Assembly: GCA_030765145.1 (NCBI GenBank)
Contig: JAVCDA010000063.1
Span: forward strand, 1 to 45,655
Reading direction: 5' to 3'
Source of the DNA: Candidatus Saelkia tenebricola
Lineage (GTDB): Bacteria > Omnitrophota > Gorgyraeia > Kaelpiales > Kaelpiaceae
DNA length: 45,655 nucleotides
The stretch's first letter is position 1; each line of letters opens with the position of its first letter. The notes under the pieces are model-generated. The model saw nothing but the letters and a program-made list of their open reading frames with translations, had not been told where the DNA came from and did not search any database. The position numbers were made by a program, and so were the translations under genes. Shown one piece after another: positions 16,795-25,486 of this stretch.

Positions 16795-16826
16795 GCTTAT
16801 AACCTCCAGAATCTCCGTAAAAAAGT

Positions 16827-16855
16827 ATATTATAAAGTTGGAAAAAAATAGTCAA
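16827..16855 (-). promoter_or_regulatory. Promoter of the 35-codon ORF
   Basis: Minus-strand TTGACT at 16855-16850, 17-nt spacer, TAATAT at 16832-16827 (TATAAT overlaps it in a 15-nt register). Predicted start near 16820 leaves about 25 nt before the TTG at 16794, containing the GGAGG site. Confidence 0.6.
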
Positions 16856-16888
16856 TAATTATTTAAATTATGGGGGTAACTACAGATT

Positions 16889-18124
16889 TTAAACTTTTTT
16901 GAACACTAAACAAGCATTATGACCACCGAATCCGAAAGAATTAGAAATTACATAATTAATTTTTGAACCCCTTGATTCATTAGGCACATAATCTAAATCA
17001 CAATCCGGATCCGGATATTCATAATTTATGGTAGCAGGTATAACTTGATCCCTTATTGCCAGCACGCAAGCTAATGCCTCTACCCCTCCTGATGCACCGA
17101 GCAAATGTCCAACCATAGACTTTATAGAACTAACACCTATTTTATAGGCATTATCTTTAAACAATCTCTTTATCGCTGCAGTCTCCATTCTATCATTAAG
17201 CTGGGTAGATGTTCCATGAGCATTGATATAATCAACATCCTCCGGATTCACCCCTGAATCTTCTAGCGCTAATTTCATAGCATAATAAGCACCTTCACCA
17301 TTCGGATCAGGCGCTGTCTGATGATAAGCATCACAACTTGCCCCGTATCCTGCAACTTCAGCGTATATATTGGCATTTCTTTTCTTAGCGTGCTCATAAT
17401 CCTCAAGAACAATAAGCCCAGCTCCTTCACCTATAATAAAACCATCACGCTCTTTATCAAAAGGACGGCTAGCACGCTGAGGATCATCATTTCTGGTAGA
17501 TAAAGCTTTCAACGAACAAAAACCTCCTACACCTAAACTCGTAATGCAAGACTCTGTTCCTCCGGCAATCATAACATCACCATATCCCCCCTGAATAATC
17601 CTAAATGCATCGCCAATAGAATGGCTACCCGAAGCACAAGCAGTAACAACACAATGATTAGGCCCTTTTAAACCCAAAGCAATTGCAACCTGCCCCGGAG
17701 CAATATTAACTATCATAAGAGGAATAAGAAAAGGGCTTATCCTGCGAGGCCCCTTGTCCTGATAAATCGCAAATTGATCTTCTACAAGCTTCAAAGCACC
17801 AATTCCGGAACCTATCACAACACCACTTCTATAAGGATCCGCCCCGCCCTTATTTAATCCGGAATCTTCCCATGCTTTAGTAGCTGCATAAACCGCAAAT
17901 TGCGTGAATCTTTCCATCCTCCTGATTTCTTTAGGATTCAGGTAAACATGAGGATTAAACTCTCCTACTTCTCCCGCTATACGAGAAGCAAAATTTGATA
18001 CGTCAAATTGGGTAATTAATCTAACACCAGAACGTCCTTTAAGTATCGATGCCCAAAACTCATCAACCTCATTGCCCAAAGGACTTACAATACCTAAGCC
18101 TGTTACAACTACACGTCTTTTCAT
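16889..18124 (-). CDS. fabF: Beta-ketoacyl-ACP synthase II
   Basis: Elongating condensing enzyme of type II fatty-acid synthesis. The catalytic Cys is in VTACASGSHSIGDA, the two His in NAHGTSTQLND and VGHLLGASGGVEA, and the Gly-rich tail NSFGFGGHN is intact. I choose the ATG at 18124 (MKRRVVVTGLG), giving 411 aa, the normal FabF length; the frame could open 13 codons earlier at 18163, but that extension is encoded by a hairpin and lacks family similarity. It follows acpP, the usual fabF partner. Confidence 0.93.
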   Translation of the reverse strand: MKRRVVVTGLGIVSPLGNEVDEFWASILKGRSGVRLITQFDVSNFASRIAGEVGEFNPHVYLNPKEIRRMERFTQFAVYAATKAWEDSGLNKGGADPYRSGVVIGSGIGALKLVEDQFAIYQDKGPRRISPFLIPLMIVNIAPGQVAIALGLKGPNHCVVTACASGSHSIGDAFRIIQGGYGDVMIAGGTESCITSLGVGGFCSLKALSTRNDDPQRASRPFDKERDGFIIGEGAGLIVLEDYEHAKKRNANIYAEVAGYGASCDAYHQTAPDPNGEGAYYAMKLALEDSGVNPEDVDYINAHGTSTQLNDRMETAAIKRLFKDNAYKIGVSSIKSMVGHLLGASGGVEALACVLAIRDQVIPATINYEYPDPDCDLDYVPNESRGSKINYVISNSFGFGGHNACLVFKKV

Positions 18125-18141
18125 TATAATCCGAATAATGT

Positions 18142-18164
18142 TATGCCGAGCAATGCCCGGCATA
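18142..18164 (-). other. Stem-loop between acpP and fabF
   Basis: Arms TATGCCG and CGGCATA pair perfectly and, after one A-C mismatch, pairing continues almost to the centre. No T-run follows in the minus direction, so it is not an intrinsic terminator. It probably protects the acpP 3' end or lowers fabF translation; both are inferences. Confidence 0.6.
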
Positions 18165-18190
18165 CATATTGATCCTTTTTATTGTATGGC

Positions 18191-18436
18191 TTAATCTTCC
18201 TGCGTTTTAGCCTTCTCATCAATATACTTTACCGCATCATTAACCATGCGGATTTTCTCAGCATCTTCATCAGGAATTTCAATTCCGAATTCTTCCTCAA
18301 AAGCCATAACCAATTCTACTGTATCAAGAGAATCAGCTCCTAAATCATCCACAAAAGAAGAATTCTCTGTAATTTTATCTTCTTTAACATTCAACTGCTC
18401 CGAAATAATTTTTTTTACCTTTTCAGCAACTCCCAT
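18191..18436 (-). CDS. acpP: Acyl carrier protein
   Basis: Carries growing acyl chains on a phosphopantetheine arm. The attachment Ser is in [21 protein letters not shown], the invariant ACP signature, followed by [13 protein letters not shown]. The 81 aa length and strong acidity are typical. AAAGGAGG precedes the ATG, an excellent ribosome site, and it has its own extended -10 promoter despite being inside the fab cluster. This fits the need for far more ACP than enzyme. Confidence 0.96.
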   Translation of the reverse strand: MGVAEKVKKIISEQLNVKEDKITENSSFVDDLGADSLDTVELVMAFEEEFGIEIPDEDAEKIRMVNDAVKYIDEKAKTQED

Positions 18437-18476
18437 ATCTATTCCTCCTTTTTTTCAGTAATTATCAAGCTTAAAT

Positions 18477-18505
18477 TGTATACCATATTAATAAAAATTA
18501 GTCAA
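18477..18505 (-). promoter_or_regulatory. acpP promoter
   Basis: Minus-strand TTGACT at 18505-18500, 17-nt spacer, TATACA at 18482-18477 preceded by TGG (extended -10). It lies in the 87-nt gap after fabG, so acpP-fabF can be transcribed separately from the upstream fab genes. Confidence 0.7.
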
Positions 18506-18523
18506 TATTTTATCCTCCCACAC

Positions 18524-19267
18524 TTACATAACCATGCCACCGTCAACCGTTATAACCTGACCTGTTATGTAATCTGATAAAGTACTAGCTAAAAAAATGG
18601 CTGTATTTGCAACATCGCTCGGATTCCCAAATTTTGCAAGCGGAATTCTTTTTAACATCTCATTCTTTACTTCATCAATCAGAGAATCAGTCATTTTTGT
18701 CCTTATAAAACCAGGCGCAATAGCATTCACATTAACATTCCTTGAAGCAAGCTCCTTGGCAACAGATTTAGTAAATGCAATAAGCCCTCCCTTAGAAGCA
18801 GCGTAATTCACTTGACCAGCATTACCTATTAACCCAATGATAGAAGCAATGTTTATGATTTTACCCTGACGCTTCTTAATCATGTGCTTAGAAATCACCT
18901 TAGTACAGTTAAATGCACCTTTTAAATTGACTCTTAAAACTGAATCCCATTCATCTTCACTCATTCTAATAAGCAAATTGTCTTTTGTTATACCGGCATT
19001 ATTAATAAGAATATCTATCTGAGGAAATTCTTGCAAAATCGATGCAAAAACTTCCTCGACTTCTCCTGAATTCGAAATATCACATTTAAAACTACTTGAT
19101 TTCCCACCTATTACCTTAATTTCTTCGGCTACTTCTTTAATCCCTCCTAAATCTAAATCTATACACGCTACTCCTGCTCCATTCCGAGCAAATGTTAGGG
19201 CAATTTCCCGCCCTATCCCCCTTGCTGCACCTGTAATTACAGCAACTTTACCCTTCAACATATCCAT
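18524..19267 (-). CDS. fabG: 3-oxoacyl-ACP reductase
   Basis: NADPH-dependent reduction of 3-oxoacyl-ACP, the second step of each elongation cycle. SDR motifs are complete: TGAARGIG near residue 13, NNAG near 88, the catalytic Ser in NIASIIGLIG, YAASKGG with Tyr and Lys, and the C-terminal ITVDGGMVM. 247 aa is the normal length. GGAGG precedes the ATG, and the fabD stop is 1 nt away, so the genes are tightly coupled. No enoyl reductase or FabZ is in the window. Confidence 0.94.
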   Translation of the reverse strand: MDMLKGKVAVITGAARGIGREIALTFARNGAGVACIDLDLGGIKEVAEEIKVIGGKSSSFKCDISNSGEVEEVFASILQEFPQIDILINNAGITKDNLLIRMSEDEWDSVLRVNLKGAFNCTKVISKHMIKKRQGKIINIASIIGLIGNAGQVNYAASKGGLIAFTKSVAKELASRNVNVNAIAPGFIRTKMTDSLIDEVKNEMLKRIPLAKFGNPSDVANTAIFLASTLSDYITGQVITVDGGMVM

Positions 19268-19268
19268 T

Positions 19269-20231
19269 TCATACCTCCTCTATAATCAACTCATTATAAA
19301 AATTCTCTATATCCTGAGAAGTTTCTATATTGTGTACTATCAAATTAGAATCAATTTTCCTCAACAACCCCTTTAAAGTTTTGCCAGGACCTATCTCAAG
19401 AAAACTCGTTACACCTAAATCAACCATTGTCCTTATACAATCCAACCACAAAGTAGAATTGTTAACCTGATTAACCAAATTAGCCTTGATTTCCTGAGGT
19501 AAAGAAGAAAAATACGCATTAACATTGCTGAGCACTGTAAACTCAGTCTTATTGACTGTTACATCATTTAAATATACCATGAGTTTCTTAGCCGCTTGAG
19601 TCATCAAAGAAGAATGAAATGCCCCAGAAACATTTAATCTCATCACTCTGCGAGCCCCTTCACTACGAGCCAGATTTTCTGCTTTTTCCACACTACCAGC
19701 TTCGCCTGAAATAACAATCTGCTCCGGTGAATTAACATTTGCAATCTCTGCCCCAGATTCCTTACAAATCTTTATTACACTTTCTTTTTCCATACCAATA
19801 ATAGCGGACATAATCCCGGGATTCAGTTTAGTTGCCTCCTCCATATATTCCCCTCTTCTTCTTACCAGCATTAAGGCATCTTCAAAAGATATTGCACCAG
19901 CTGCCACTAAAGAAGCATATTCTCCCAGACTTAATCCACCTGTAACTACAGGCTTAAGGATATTTTGATTTTGGGAATTTAATTTTTCAGCAAAAAATTT
20001 TTCTAAACATCTAAGAGTTATCATTGAAACTAAAAACACTGCTGGCTGACAATTCTTTGTTTCTGTGAGTTCTTCACGAGGTCCAAAAAAACAAAGTCTC
20101 ATAATATCAAATTTCAAAATTTCATTTGCCTTATGAAACATTTCCTTGGCAATATCAAAATTCTCATATAAATCATGCCCCATTCCTATAAATTGGGTAC
20201 CTTGACCCGGAAAAAGATAAGCTAATCTCAT
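19269..20231 (-). CDS. fabD: Malonyl-CoA:ACP transacylase
   Basis: Loads malonyl groups onto ACP. The N-terminal FPGQGTQFIGMG loop is present, and the nucleophile Ser is in GLSLGEYASLV (Leu replaces the more usual His in GHSLGE, a variant found in other FabD). The catalytic His lies in SGAFHSSLM and the Gln-containing loop is at residues 10-14. 320 aa is slightly longer than E. coli FabD (309). The start follows the fabH stop by 15 nt. Confidence 0.93.
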   Translation of the reverse strand: MRLAYLFPGQGTQFIGMGHDLYENFDIAKEMFHKANEILKFDIMRLCFFGPREELTETKNCQPAVFLVSMITLRCLEKFFAEKLNSQNQNILKPVVTGGLSLGEYASLVAAGAISFEDALMLVRRRGEYMEEATKLNPGIMSAIIGMEKESVIKICKESGAEIANVNSPEQIVISGEAGSVEKAENLARSEGARRVMRLNVSGAFHSSLMTQAAKKLMVYLNDVTVNKTEFTVLSNVNAYFSSLPQEIKANLVNQVNNSTLWLDCIRTMVDLGVTSFLEIGPGKTLKGLLRKIDSNLIVHNIETSQDIENFYNELIIEEV

Positions 20232-20246
20232 ATTAAACTCATTATT

Positions 20247-21224
20247 TTAACTAACTTCGATAACACTTGCACCCCAGGTAAGTCCTCCGCCAAATGCAAC
20301 TAAAAGCAAATTGTCTCCCTTCTTAACACCTTTAGACGATAAAGACTCGCATAATGCAACTGCACATGAAGCACTGGACATATTACCGTATTTATGTATG
20401 TTTACAAAAATCTGTTTTTTCTCCAAATCCAGTTTACGAGCCGTCGCCCAGATTATTCTAGAATTTGCCTGATGAGGAATTAAATATTTAATATCAGTTT
20501 TATCAAGACCTGCTTTCCTAAGAGCTTTATAAGCTGATTCTGCCATTAATCTAACCGCAAATTTAAACAGCTCATTACCCTTCATTTTTACGTAATGCAT
20601 TCCTTGATTAACAGTTTCATGCGTTGCAGGATTCCGCGACCCACCTCCAGGCATATTGAGCAGTTCGGATTTACTGCCATCAGCCCCTAAATAAACACTC
20701 TTTATTCCGCCTTTTTTAACAGGGCCTAAAACTACAGCTCCGGCACCATCACCAAATAAAACACATGTATTTCGATCCTGCCAATCAGTTATGGCAGTAA
20801 GCTTTTCAGCTCCTATTACCAAAGCGTTTCTATAGCTTCCACTTTCTATTAAACCTTTGGCAACTTTTAAAGCATATATAAAGCCCGAGCAAGCGGCACT
20901 AACATCAAAGCAGGCAATATTTCTAGCCTTTAATTTTGCCTGTACAAAACAAGCTGTTGATGGGAAAAACATATCCGGAGTAATAGTCGCCACAATAATA
21001 AGATCGATATCAAAAGGCGTAAGTCCTGCTTTTTTCAGTGCCTTTTTCGCAGCCTTTACACCCATATCGCTTACAGCCATTTCAGGAGGTGCAATTCGTC
21101 TTTCTTTAATACCAGTACGCGTAGTTATCCATTCATCAGAAGTATCAACTATCTTTTCTAAATCCTTGTTTGTACGCACCTCATCAGGGACATAAAACCC
21201 CCATCCTATTACGCCTGTATCCAT
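20247..21224 (-). CDS. fabH: Beta-ketoacyl-ACP synthase III
   Basis: Starts fatty-acid synthesis by condensing acetyl-CoA with malonyl-ACP. The catalytic Cys is in DVSAACSGFIYAL, His in LIPHQANSRI and Asn in NIHKYGNMSSAS. The CoA-binding segment TRTGIKERRIA is near residue 35. 325 aa is normal. GAGGAG precedes the ATG. It lies between plsX and fabD in the classical plsX-fabH-fabD-fabG-acpP-fabF order. Confidence 0.95.
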   Translation of the reverse strand: MDTGVIGWGFYVPDEVRTNKDLEKIVDTSDEWITTRTGIKERRIAPPEMAVSDMGVKAAKKALKKAGLTPFDIDLIIVATITPDMFFPSTACFVQAKLKARNIACFDVSAACSGFIYALKVAKGLIESGSYRNALVIGAEKLTAITDWQDRNTCVLFGDGAGAVVLGPVKKGGIKSVYLGADGSKSELLNMPGGGSRNPATHETVNQGMHYVKMKGNELFKFAVRLMAESAYKALRKAGLDKTDIKYLIPHQANSRIIWATARKLDLEKKQIFVNIHKYGNMSSASCAVALCESLSSKGVKKGDNLLLVAFGGGLTWGASVIEVS

Positions 21225-21249
21225 ATCTTCTCCTCTTCTTTAAATTTCA

Positions 21250-22236
21250 TCACAAACTATGCAGCCTTTCTTTAATTTTCTGCTTAACGTCTTTTTCAAC
21301 CATCTCCTTAGCTACCTTAATAGCATTTTTGATAGCTTTATCAGAAGACGATCCATGGCAAATCACAACATTTCCATCAACTCCTAAAAGAGGAGCACCG
21401 CCATATTCTGTATAATCAATATCTTTTTTAATTTTCTTAAACGTAGGCATAAGCATTAAAGCACCGAGTTTAGCTAATAAACCATCTTTAATATGCTTTT
21501 TTAATATCTCTCCAGTTGCAATAGCTACAGATTCAGAAACTTTTAAAGCAATATTACCGACAAATCCATCAGCAACTACAACATCATATTTACCCAGAAA
21601 CAAATCCCTACCTTCAATATTGCCTTTATAATTAAGAGAACATTCTTTTAAAAGCTGATTTACTTCCTTCATAAAATCTGTTCCTTTAGATTCTTCTTCC
21701 CCTATATTTAAAAGCCCTACTGTAGGATTGTTTTTTTTAAGAATTAACTCTGTATAAGCACTGCCCATAATACCATACTGATACAGATGCATCGGTTTAG
21801 GATCGATATTTGCACCTACATCTATCAAAAGACAGAATCCTTTAGTAGTAGGAAATATTATAGCAATACCAGGTCTTTCAATATCCGGTAGGAGCCTTAA
21901 AATCAAACTTGCTGCACATACTACAGCTCCGGTATTACCGGCGCTTATGAAAACATCTGCTTGACCATCTTTTAATAAAGATATCGCCTTATTAATAGAA
22001 GAATCCTTTTTCCTCCGTACGCTTATTGCAGGAGATTCATCCATATCTATAAATTCTTCGGCATGCACAACTTTGATTTGAGGATGCTTGTTCAAAGAAC
22101 TTTTTATTTCATCCTCCCGCCCAACCAATATAACTTCAATCTCAGAGTCTTCCCTAACAGCTAATTCTGCTCCTTTTACACAAACTAAAGGAGCAAAATC
22201 ACCACCCATAGCATCTAATGCAATTCTGGCTTTCAT
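21250..22236 (-). CDS. plsX: Phosphate acyltransferase PlsX
   Basis: Makes acyl-phosphate from acyl-ACP for phospholipid synthesis. Recognised by ALDAMGGDFAP at the N-terminus, SAGNTGAVV near 98 and DGFVGNIALK near 217 together with the late EYGGAPLLGVDG. 328 aa is typical. It overlaps the rpmF stop by 4 nt. The gene pair rpmF-plsX is widely conserved and ties lipid synthesis to ribosome production. Confidence 0.94.
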   Translation of the reverse strand: MKARIALDAMGGDFAPLVCVKGAELAVREDSEIEVILVGREDEIKSSLNKHPQIKVVHAEEFIDMDESPAISVRRKKDSSINKAISLLKDGQADVFISAGNTGAVVCAASLILRLLPDIERPGIAIIFPTTKGFCLLIDVGANIDPKPMHLYQYGIMGSAYTELILKKNNPTVGLLNIGEEESKGTDFMKEVNQLLKECSLNYKGNIEGRDLFLGKYDVVVADGFVGNIALKVSESVAIATGEILKKHIKDGLLAKLGALMLMPTFKKIKKDIDYTEYGGAPLLGVDGNVVICHGSSSDKAIKNAIKVAKEMVEKDVKQKIKERLHSL

Positions 22237-22415
22237 TCTTCAGTCTTATCTAAAACCTGTCTGCCTTTGTAAGTCCCGCATTTAGGACAAACTCGATGCA
22301 TGGGCTTAGGACTTTTACAATCCGGACAAACCGTCATAGCATTACTGGAAGCTTTCCAGTGTGTCCTTCTTTTCTTGGTTCTGGTATTTGAATGTCTTCT
22401 TTTAGGATTTGCCAT
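22233..22415 (-). CDS. rpmF: 50S ribosomal protein L32
   Basis: A 60-residue basic ribosomal protein with the N-terminal NPKRRHSNTRTKKRRTHW and a four-Cys zinc ribbon (CPDC near 31 and CPKC near 48), the zinc-binding (C+) L32 form. GGGAGGTAA lies before the ATG. It lies between DUF177 and plsX, the standard arrangement. Confidence 0.95.
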   Translation of the reverse strand: MANPKRRHSNTRTKKRRTHWKASSNAMTVCPDCKSPKPMHRVCPKCGTYKGRQVLDKTEE

Positions 22416-22430
22416 TTTAAAATTACCTCC

Positions 22431-22874
22431 CTATTCAGCTACAAGTTTAACATTGCCACATTTACAATTTTCCATATTCAAGTTCACTTTACACTTAACA
22501 CAAATTCCTTTGCAATCTTCACTACATAACGGCTTCAGAGGATAATTCAGAATTATTTCCTCTCTCACATCATCCGTTATATCCACTGTTTCTAAATTCT
22601 GTATATTATAAGTAAAAATGTGTTTCCCTTCAAACAGAAGATCAAACTTTTCCAAACACCTGCTGCATATCATTTGCAGTTTATACATGAGAATACTGCG
22701 AACTACCAGCTCTTTACCTGCTAAGTTTATATCCGCACTTATGTTTATTGGAGTTATAAATTTTACAGGCAATGCAACTTTAGATGCTTCTATTTCTAAA
22801 TCTAATTCACAAGGATTATATTCCGCCTCTTTATGCACCCCCTTAGAAGAAATATCATTTATCTCTATCTTCAC
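22431..22874 (-). CDS. DUF177/YceD family protein
   Basis: Family usually placed directly before rpmF and implicated in 23S rRNA processing or maturation (known for relatives, not shown here). The central CSRCLEKF and late YPLKPLCSEDCKGICVKC motifs are characteristic; together with CKCG the C-terminal Cys suggest a metal site. 147 aa is normal for this group. The start overlaps the ackA stop by 1 nt. Confidence 0.85.
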   Translation of the reverse strand: MKIEINDISSKGVHKEAEYNPCELDLEIEASKVALPVKFITPINISADINLAGKELVVRSILMYKLQMICSRCLEKFDLLFEGKHIFTYNIQNLETVDITDDVREEIILNYPLKPLCSEDCKGICVKCKVNLNMENCKCGNVKLVAE

Positions 22875-24007
22875 TACATCGCCTCTTTATGACTTTTATA
22901 TTTCAATAATTTTAATGATTCCTTCGCAATCATAAGCTCTTCATCCGTTGCAATCACTAATATTTTTGTTTTAAATTTCTCTAAAAGAGGTTTGATTATT
23001 TTTTCAACCGCACTCCTTAAACGCTTTTGATTCTCTCCTATTCCGCCTGTAAAAACAACTGCATCCGCTCCGCCTAAAACACCAACATAGGAAGAAATAT
23101 ATTTGGCCAATCTGTACACAAAAATTTCACGAGCTAAAGATGCTCTTTTATTCCCCTTAGATATTTCTTTTTCTATTTCTCTCATATCATTACTTATCCC
23201 GGAAACACCTAATAATCCACTTCCTCTATTTAACAACTCCTCAACTTCAGTGGGAGAATAACCTTTCTCTATTAAGAAAAAAATTATCGCCGGATCAATA
23301 TCTCCAGACCTAGTTCCCATAACTAAGCCTTCTAAAGGAGTAAAACCCATACTGGTATCAATAGATTTCCCATTTTTAATAGCTGCAATACTACAACCAT
23401 TACCTAAGTGACATGTTATAAGCTTAAGTTTATTAAAAGGTTTTTTTAAAATCTTTGCAGCCTCAACAGCAACATAATTATGACTAGTACCGTGAAAACC
23501 ATATCTTCTTACTTTATATTTTCTATAAAAGTCGTATGGCAAAGCATATGTATAAGCAGCAATAGGAATAGTATGATGAAAAGCTGTATCGAACACAGCA
23601 ACCTGAGGTACATTTTTAAGCAGTTTTAAACATGCCTCTATAGCAAGGATGGATGGCGGATTATGTAATGGTGCTAAGTGGTTACACTTTTTAATATGCT
23701 TTAACACCTGCGTATTTATAATGACCGAATCTTTAAACCTTTCACCACCGTGAACTACCCTGTGCCCTACAGCCATTAAAGAGCTTACCTCTTTAATCTC
23801 AGATTTTATTTCAGCAAGTATAACTTCAATTGCATCTAAATGGTCTCTTATAATGATTTTTTTTCTCTTGGATTCTTTTATAAATACAGCAGCCTCTTCT
23901 CCTATCTTTTCTACTACCCCCTTATCTTTTAGGAGCAAGCGCCTACCAACTTTAAAAAGGCTATATTTTATTGAAGAACTACCGGAATTTATTGTTAAGA
24001 ACCACAT
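22874..24007 (-). CDS. ackA: Acetate kinase
   Basis: Interconverts acetyl phosphate and acetate with ATP production. NSGSSSIKYSLF lies at the N-terminus, VGHRVVHGGERF near 83, VFDTAFHHTIP, FHGTSHNYV and the catalytic/ATP region CHLGNGCSIAA and MGTRSGDIDP. At 377 aa it is about 20 residues shorter than E. coli AckA but complete. It is 3 nt after pta, so the pair is the substrate-level phosphorylation branch. Confidence 0.94.
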   Translation of the reverse strand: MWFLTINSGSSSIKYSLFKVGRRLLLKDKGVVEKIGEEAAVFIKESKRKKIIIRDHLDAIEVILAEIKSEIKEVSSLMAVGHRVVHGGERFKDSVIINTQVLKHIKKCNHLAPLHNPPSILAIEACLKLLKNVPQVAVFDTAFHHTIPIAAYTYALPYDFYRKYKVRRYGFHGTSHNYVAVEAAKILKKPFNKLKLITCHLGNGCSIAAIKNGKSIDTSMGFTPLEGLVMGTRSGDIDPAIIFFLIEKGYSPTEVEELLNRGSGLLGVSGISNDMREIEKEISKGNKRASLAREIFVYRLAKYISSYVGVLGGADAVVFTGGIGENQKRLRSAVEKIIKPLLEKFKTKILVIATDEELMIAKESLKLLKYKSHKEAM

Positions 24008-24010
24008 TAT

Positions 24011-24991
24011 TTAAGCATCCATATTCTGAAGTTGAGCCATAATTGAAAGTACCGCAGAAACTAAAACTATCTCACTTACAGCACACCCGCGAGATAAATC
24101 ACTAGCCGGCTTCCTTGTGCCCAAAAAAATAGGCCCTAGTGCTTCGGCATCAACTAATCTATCTACAAGTTTATAACAAATATTACCGCTGTTTAAATCC
24201 GGAAAAATCAACACATTCGCCCTGCCTGCCACTTCACTATCTGAGCATTTAATATCTGCTACTTCCTTAACTATAGCAGCATCTCCCTGAAGTTCACCAT
24301 CGATTTTTAAATCAGACCTTTTACTTTTAACAATTTCAAGGGCACTTCTTATTTTATCAATGCTTTCGCCCGATGCACTTCCATGAGTTGCATAACTTAA
24401 GAGTGCTACATATGGCTCCGCATCAAATATTTTCCTGAACAAATCACCTGAATCTATTGCTATCTCCGCCAGTTGTTCTGAGGAGGGAGAAACTATTATA
24501 CCGGAATCTGCAAACATAAATTTGCCTTGATGCCCAAATTTTTCATTTTTTGTGTCCATAATAAAACAGCTTGATACAATAGTCTTCCCCTCATTAGGCC
24601 CTATACAATGAATAACAGCCTTAGCTACGTCTTTAGTAGTATTCTCAGCACCTGCTATTAAAGCATCTGCGAGGCCAACTCTTACCATTAAAGCTGCAAT
24701 GAAAACAGGATTACTAATTAGCAATTTCTTGGATGCATCGACACCCAAACTTTTATTTTTTCTAATCTGAATATAGGTATCGACATATTTATTTATTACT
24801 TCATCATGAGAGGGGTCAATAACTTCAATCCCTAAAGATTGCAACCTTTGATCTTGTTTATGAAAAATAATCGGTTCGGCTATTTTTAACCTTTTGACTT
24901 CAATAGCCGCCTCTTGGATTCTCTTATCATTCCCTTCCGGAAACACTATCTTCGCCGGTTTAATAGCCGCCCGAGCAATTAACTCTTGCAT
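24011..24991 (-). CDS. pta: Phosphate acetyltransferase
   Basis: Converts acetyl-CoA and phosphate to acetyl phosphate. The catalytic-domain fold is recognised by KIVFPEGNDKRI, SCFIMDTK, FADSGIIVSPSSEQLAEIA, LSYATHGSASG, DGELQGDAAIV and FPDLNSGNICYKL. 326 aa is the short, one-domain Pta form. AAGGAG precedes the ATG and the gene overlaps coaD by 13 nt. Adjacent ackA makes acetyl rather than butyryl transfer the better assignment. Confidence 0.92.
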   Translation of the reverse strand: MQELIARAAIKPAKIVFPEGNDKRIQEAAIEVKRLKIAEPIIFHKQDQRLQSLGIEVIDPSHDEVINKYVDTYIQIRKNKSLGVDASKKLLISNPVFIAALMVRVGLADALIAGAENTTKDVAKAVIHCIGPNEGKTIVSSCFIMDTKNEKFGHQGKFMFADSGIIVSPSSEQLAEIAIDSGDLFRKIFDAEPYVALLSYATHGSASGESIDKIRSALEIVKSKRSDLKIDGELQGDAAIVKEVADIKCSDSEVAGRANVLIFPDLNSGNICYKLVDRLVDAEALGPIFLGTRKPASDLSRGCAVSEIVLVSAVLSIMAQLQNMDA

Positions 24992-25479
24992 TTACGCTTC
25001 TCCTTAAATTTTAATTTCAAAACTTTCTCGACATATGGAGGAATAAAATGTGAAATATCTGCCCCTAATAAACTCACTTCCTTTATAAGTCGGGAAGAAA
25101 TATAAGAATATTTTTCATTCGGCATCATGAATATCGTTTCTATTCTCGGAGCTAACCGTCTGTTAGTAAGTGCCATTTGGAATTCATATTCAAAATCAGA
25201 AATCATTCTTAAACCTCTTAAAATAATCCTAATATTCTTTTTATCCGCAAAATCTACGACTAAACCATTAAACGATTCCACCTTAATACCTTTACAATCC
25301 CGGGTCACTTCTTCTACTATTTCCACTCTTTCTTTAAGATTAAAAAGCGCGTCTTTTCCCGTAACATCAGCTACTGCTATAATAATCTCATCAAACAAAC
25401 AAAGCCCCCTTTTTATAATATCAAGATGTCCGTATGTAAGGGGATCGAATGTTCCGGGATATATAGCTCTTTTTTTCAT
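24979..25479 (-). CDS. coaD: Phosphopantetheine adenylyltransferase
   Basis: Transfers AMP to 4'-phosphopantetheine in coenzyme A synthesis. The nucleotidyltransferase (H/T)xGH site appears in YPGTFDPLTYGHLDIIKRG, and the RGLRMISDFEYEFQMALTNR substrate helix and YSYISSRLIKEV segment are intact. 166 aa is standard. It is 7 nt after rsmD, its commonest genomic partner. Confidence 0.94.
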   Translation of the reverse strand: MKKRAIYPGTFDPLTYGHLDIIKRGLCLFDEIIIAVADVTGKDALFNLKERVEIVEEVTRDCKGIKVESFNGLVVDFADKKNIRIILRGLRMISDFEYEFQMALTNRRLAPRIETIFMMPNEKYSYISSRLIKEVSLLGADISHFIPPYVEKVLKLKFKEKRKCKS

Positions 25480-25486
25480 TTATTCT

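Noticed and set aside
16690-16820. Possible riboswitch or small RNA before the secreted protein
   Set aside because: I compared it with the common riboswitch cores and 6S RNA by eye and saw no match; the region is explained by the 35-codon ORF and two promoters.
16654-16851. Plus-strand ORF of 65 codons before fabF
   Set aside because: It opposes the better supported minus-strand TTG ORF and contains its promoter; it has no ribosome site or recognisable composition.
18125-18163. Longer FabF start
   Set aside because: The 13 extra residues are encoded by a stem-loop and the shorter form has the standard family length and start.
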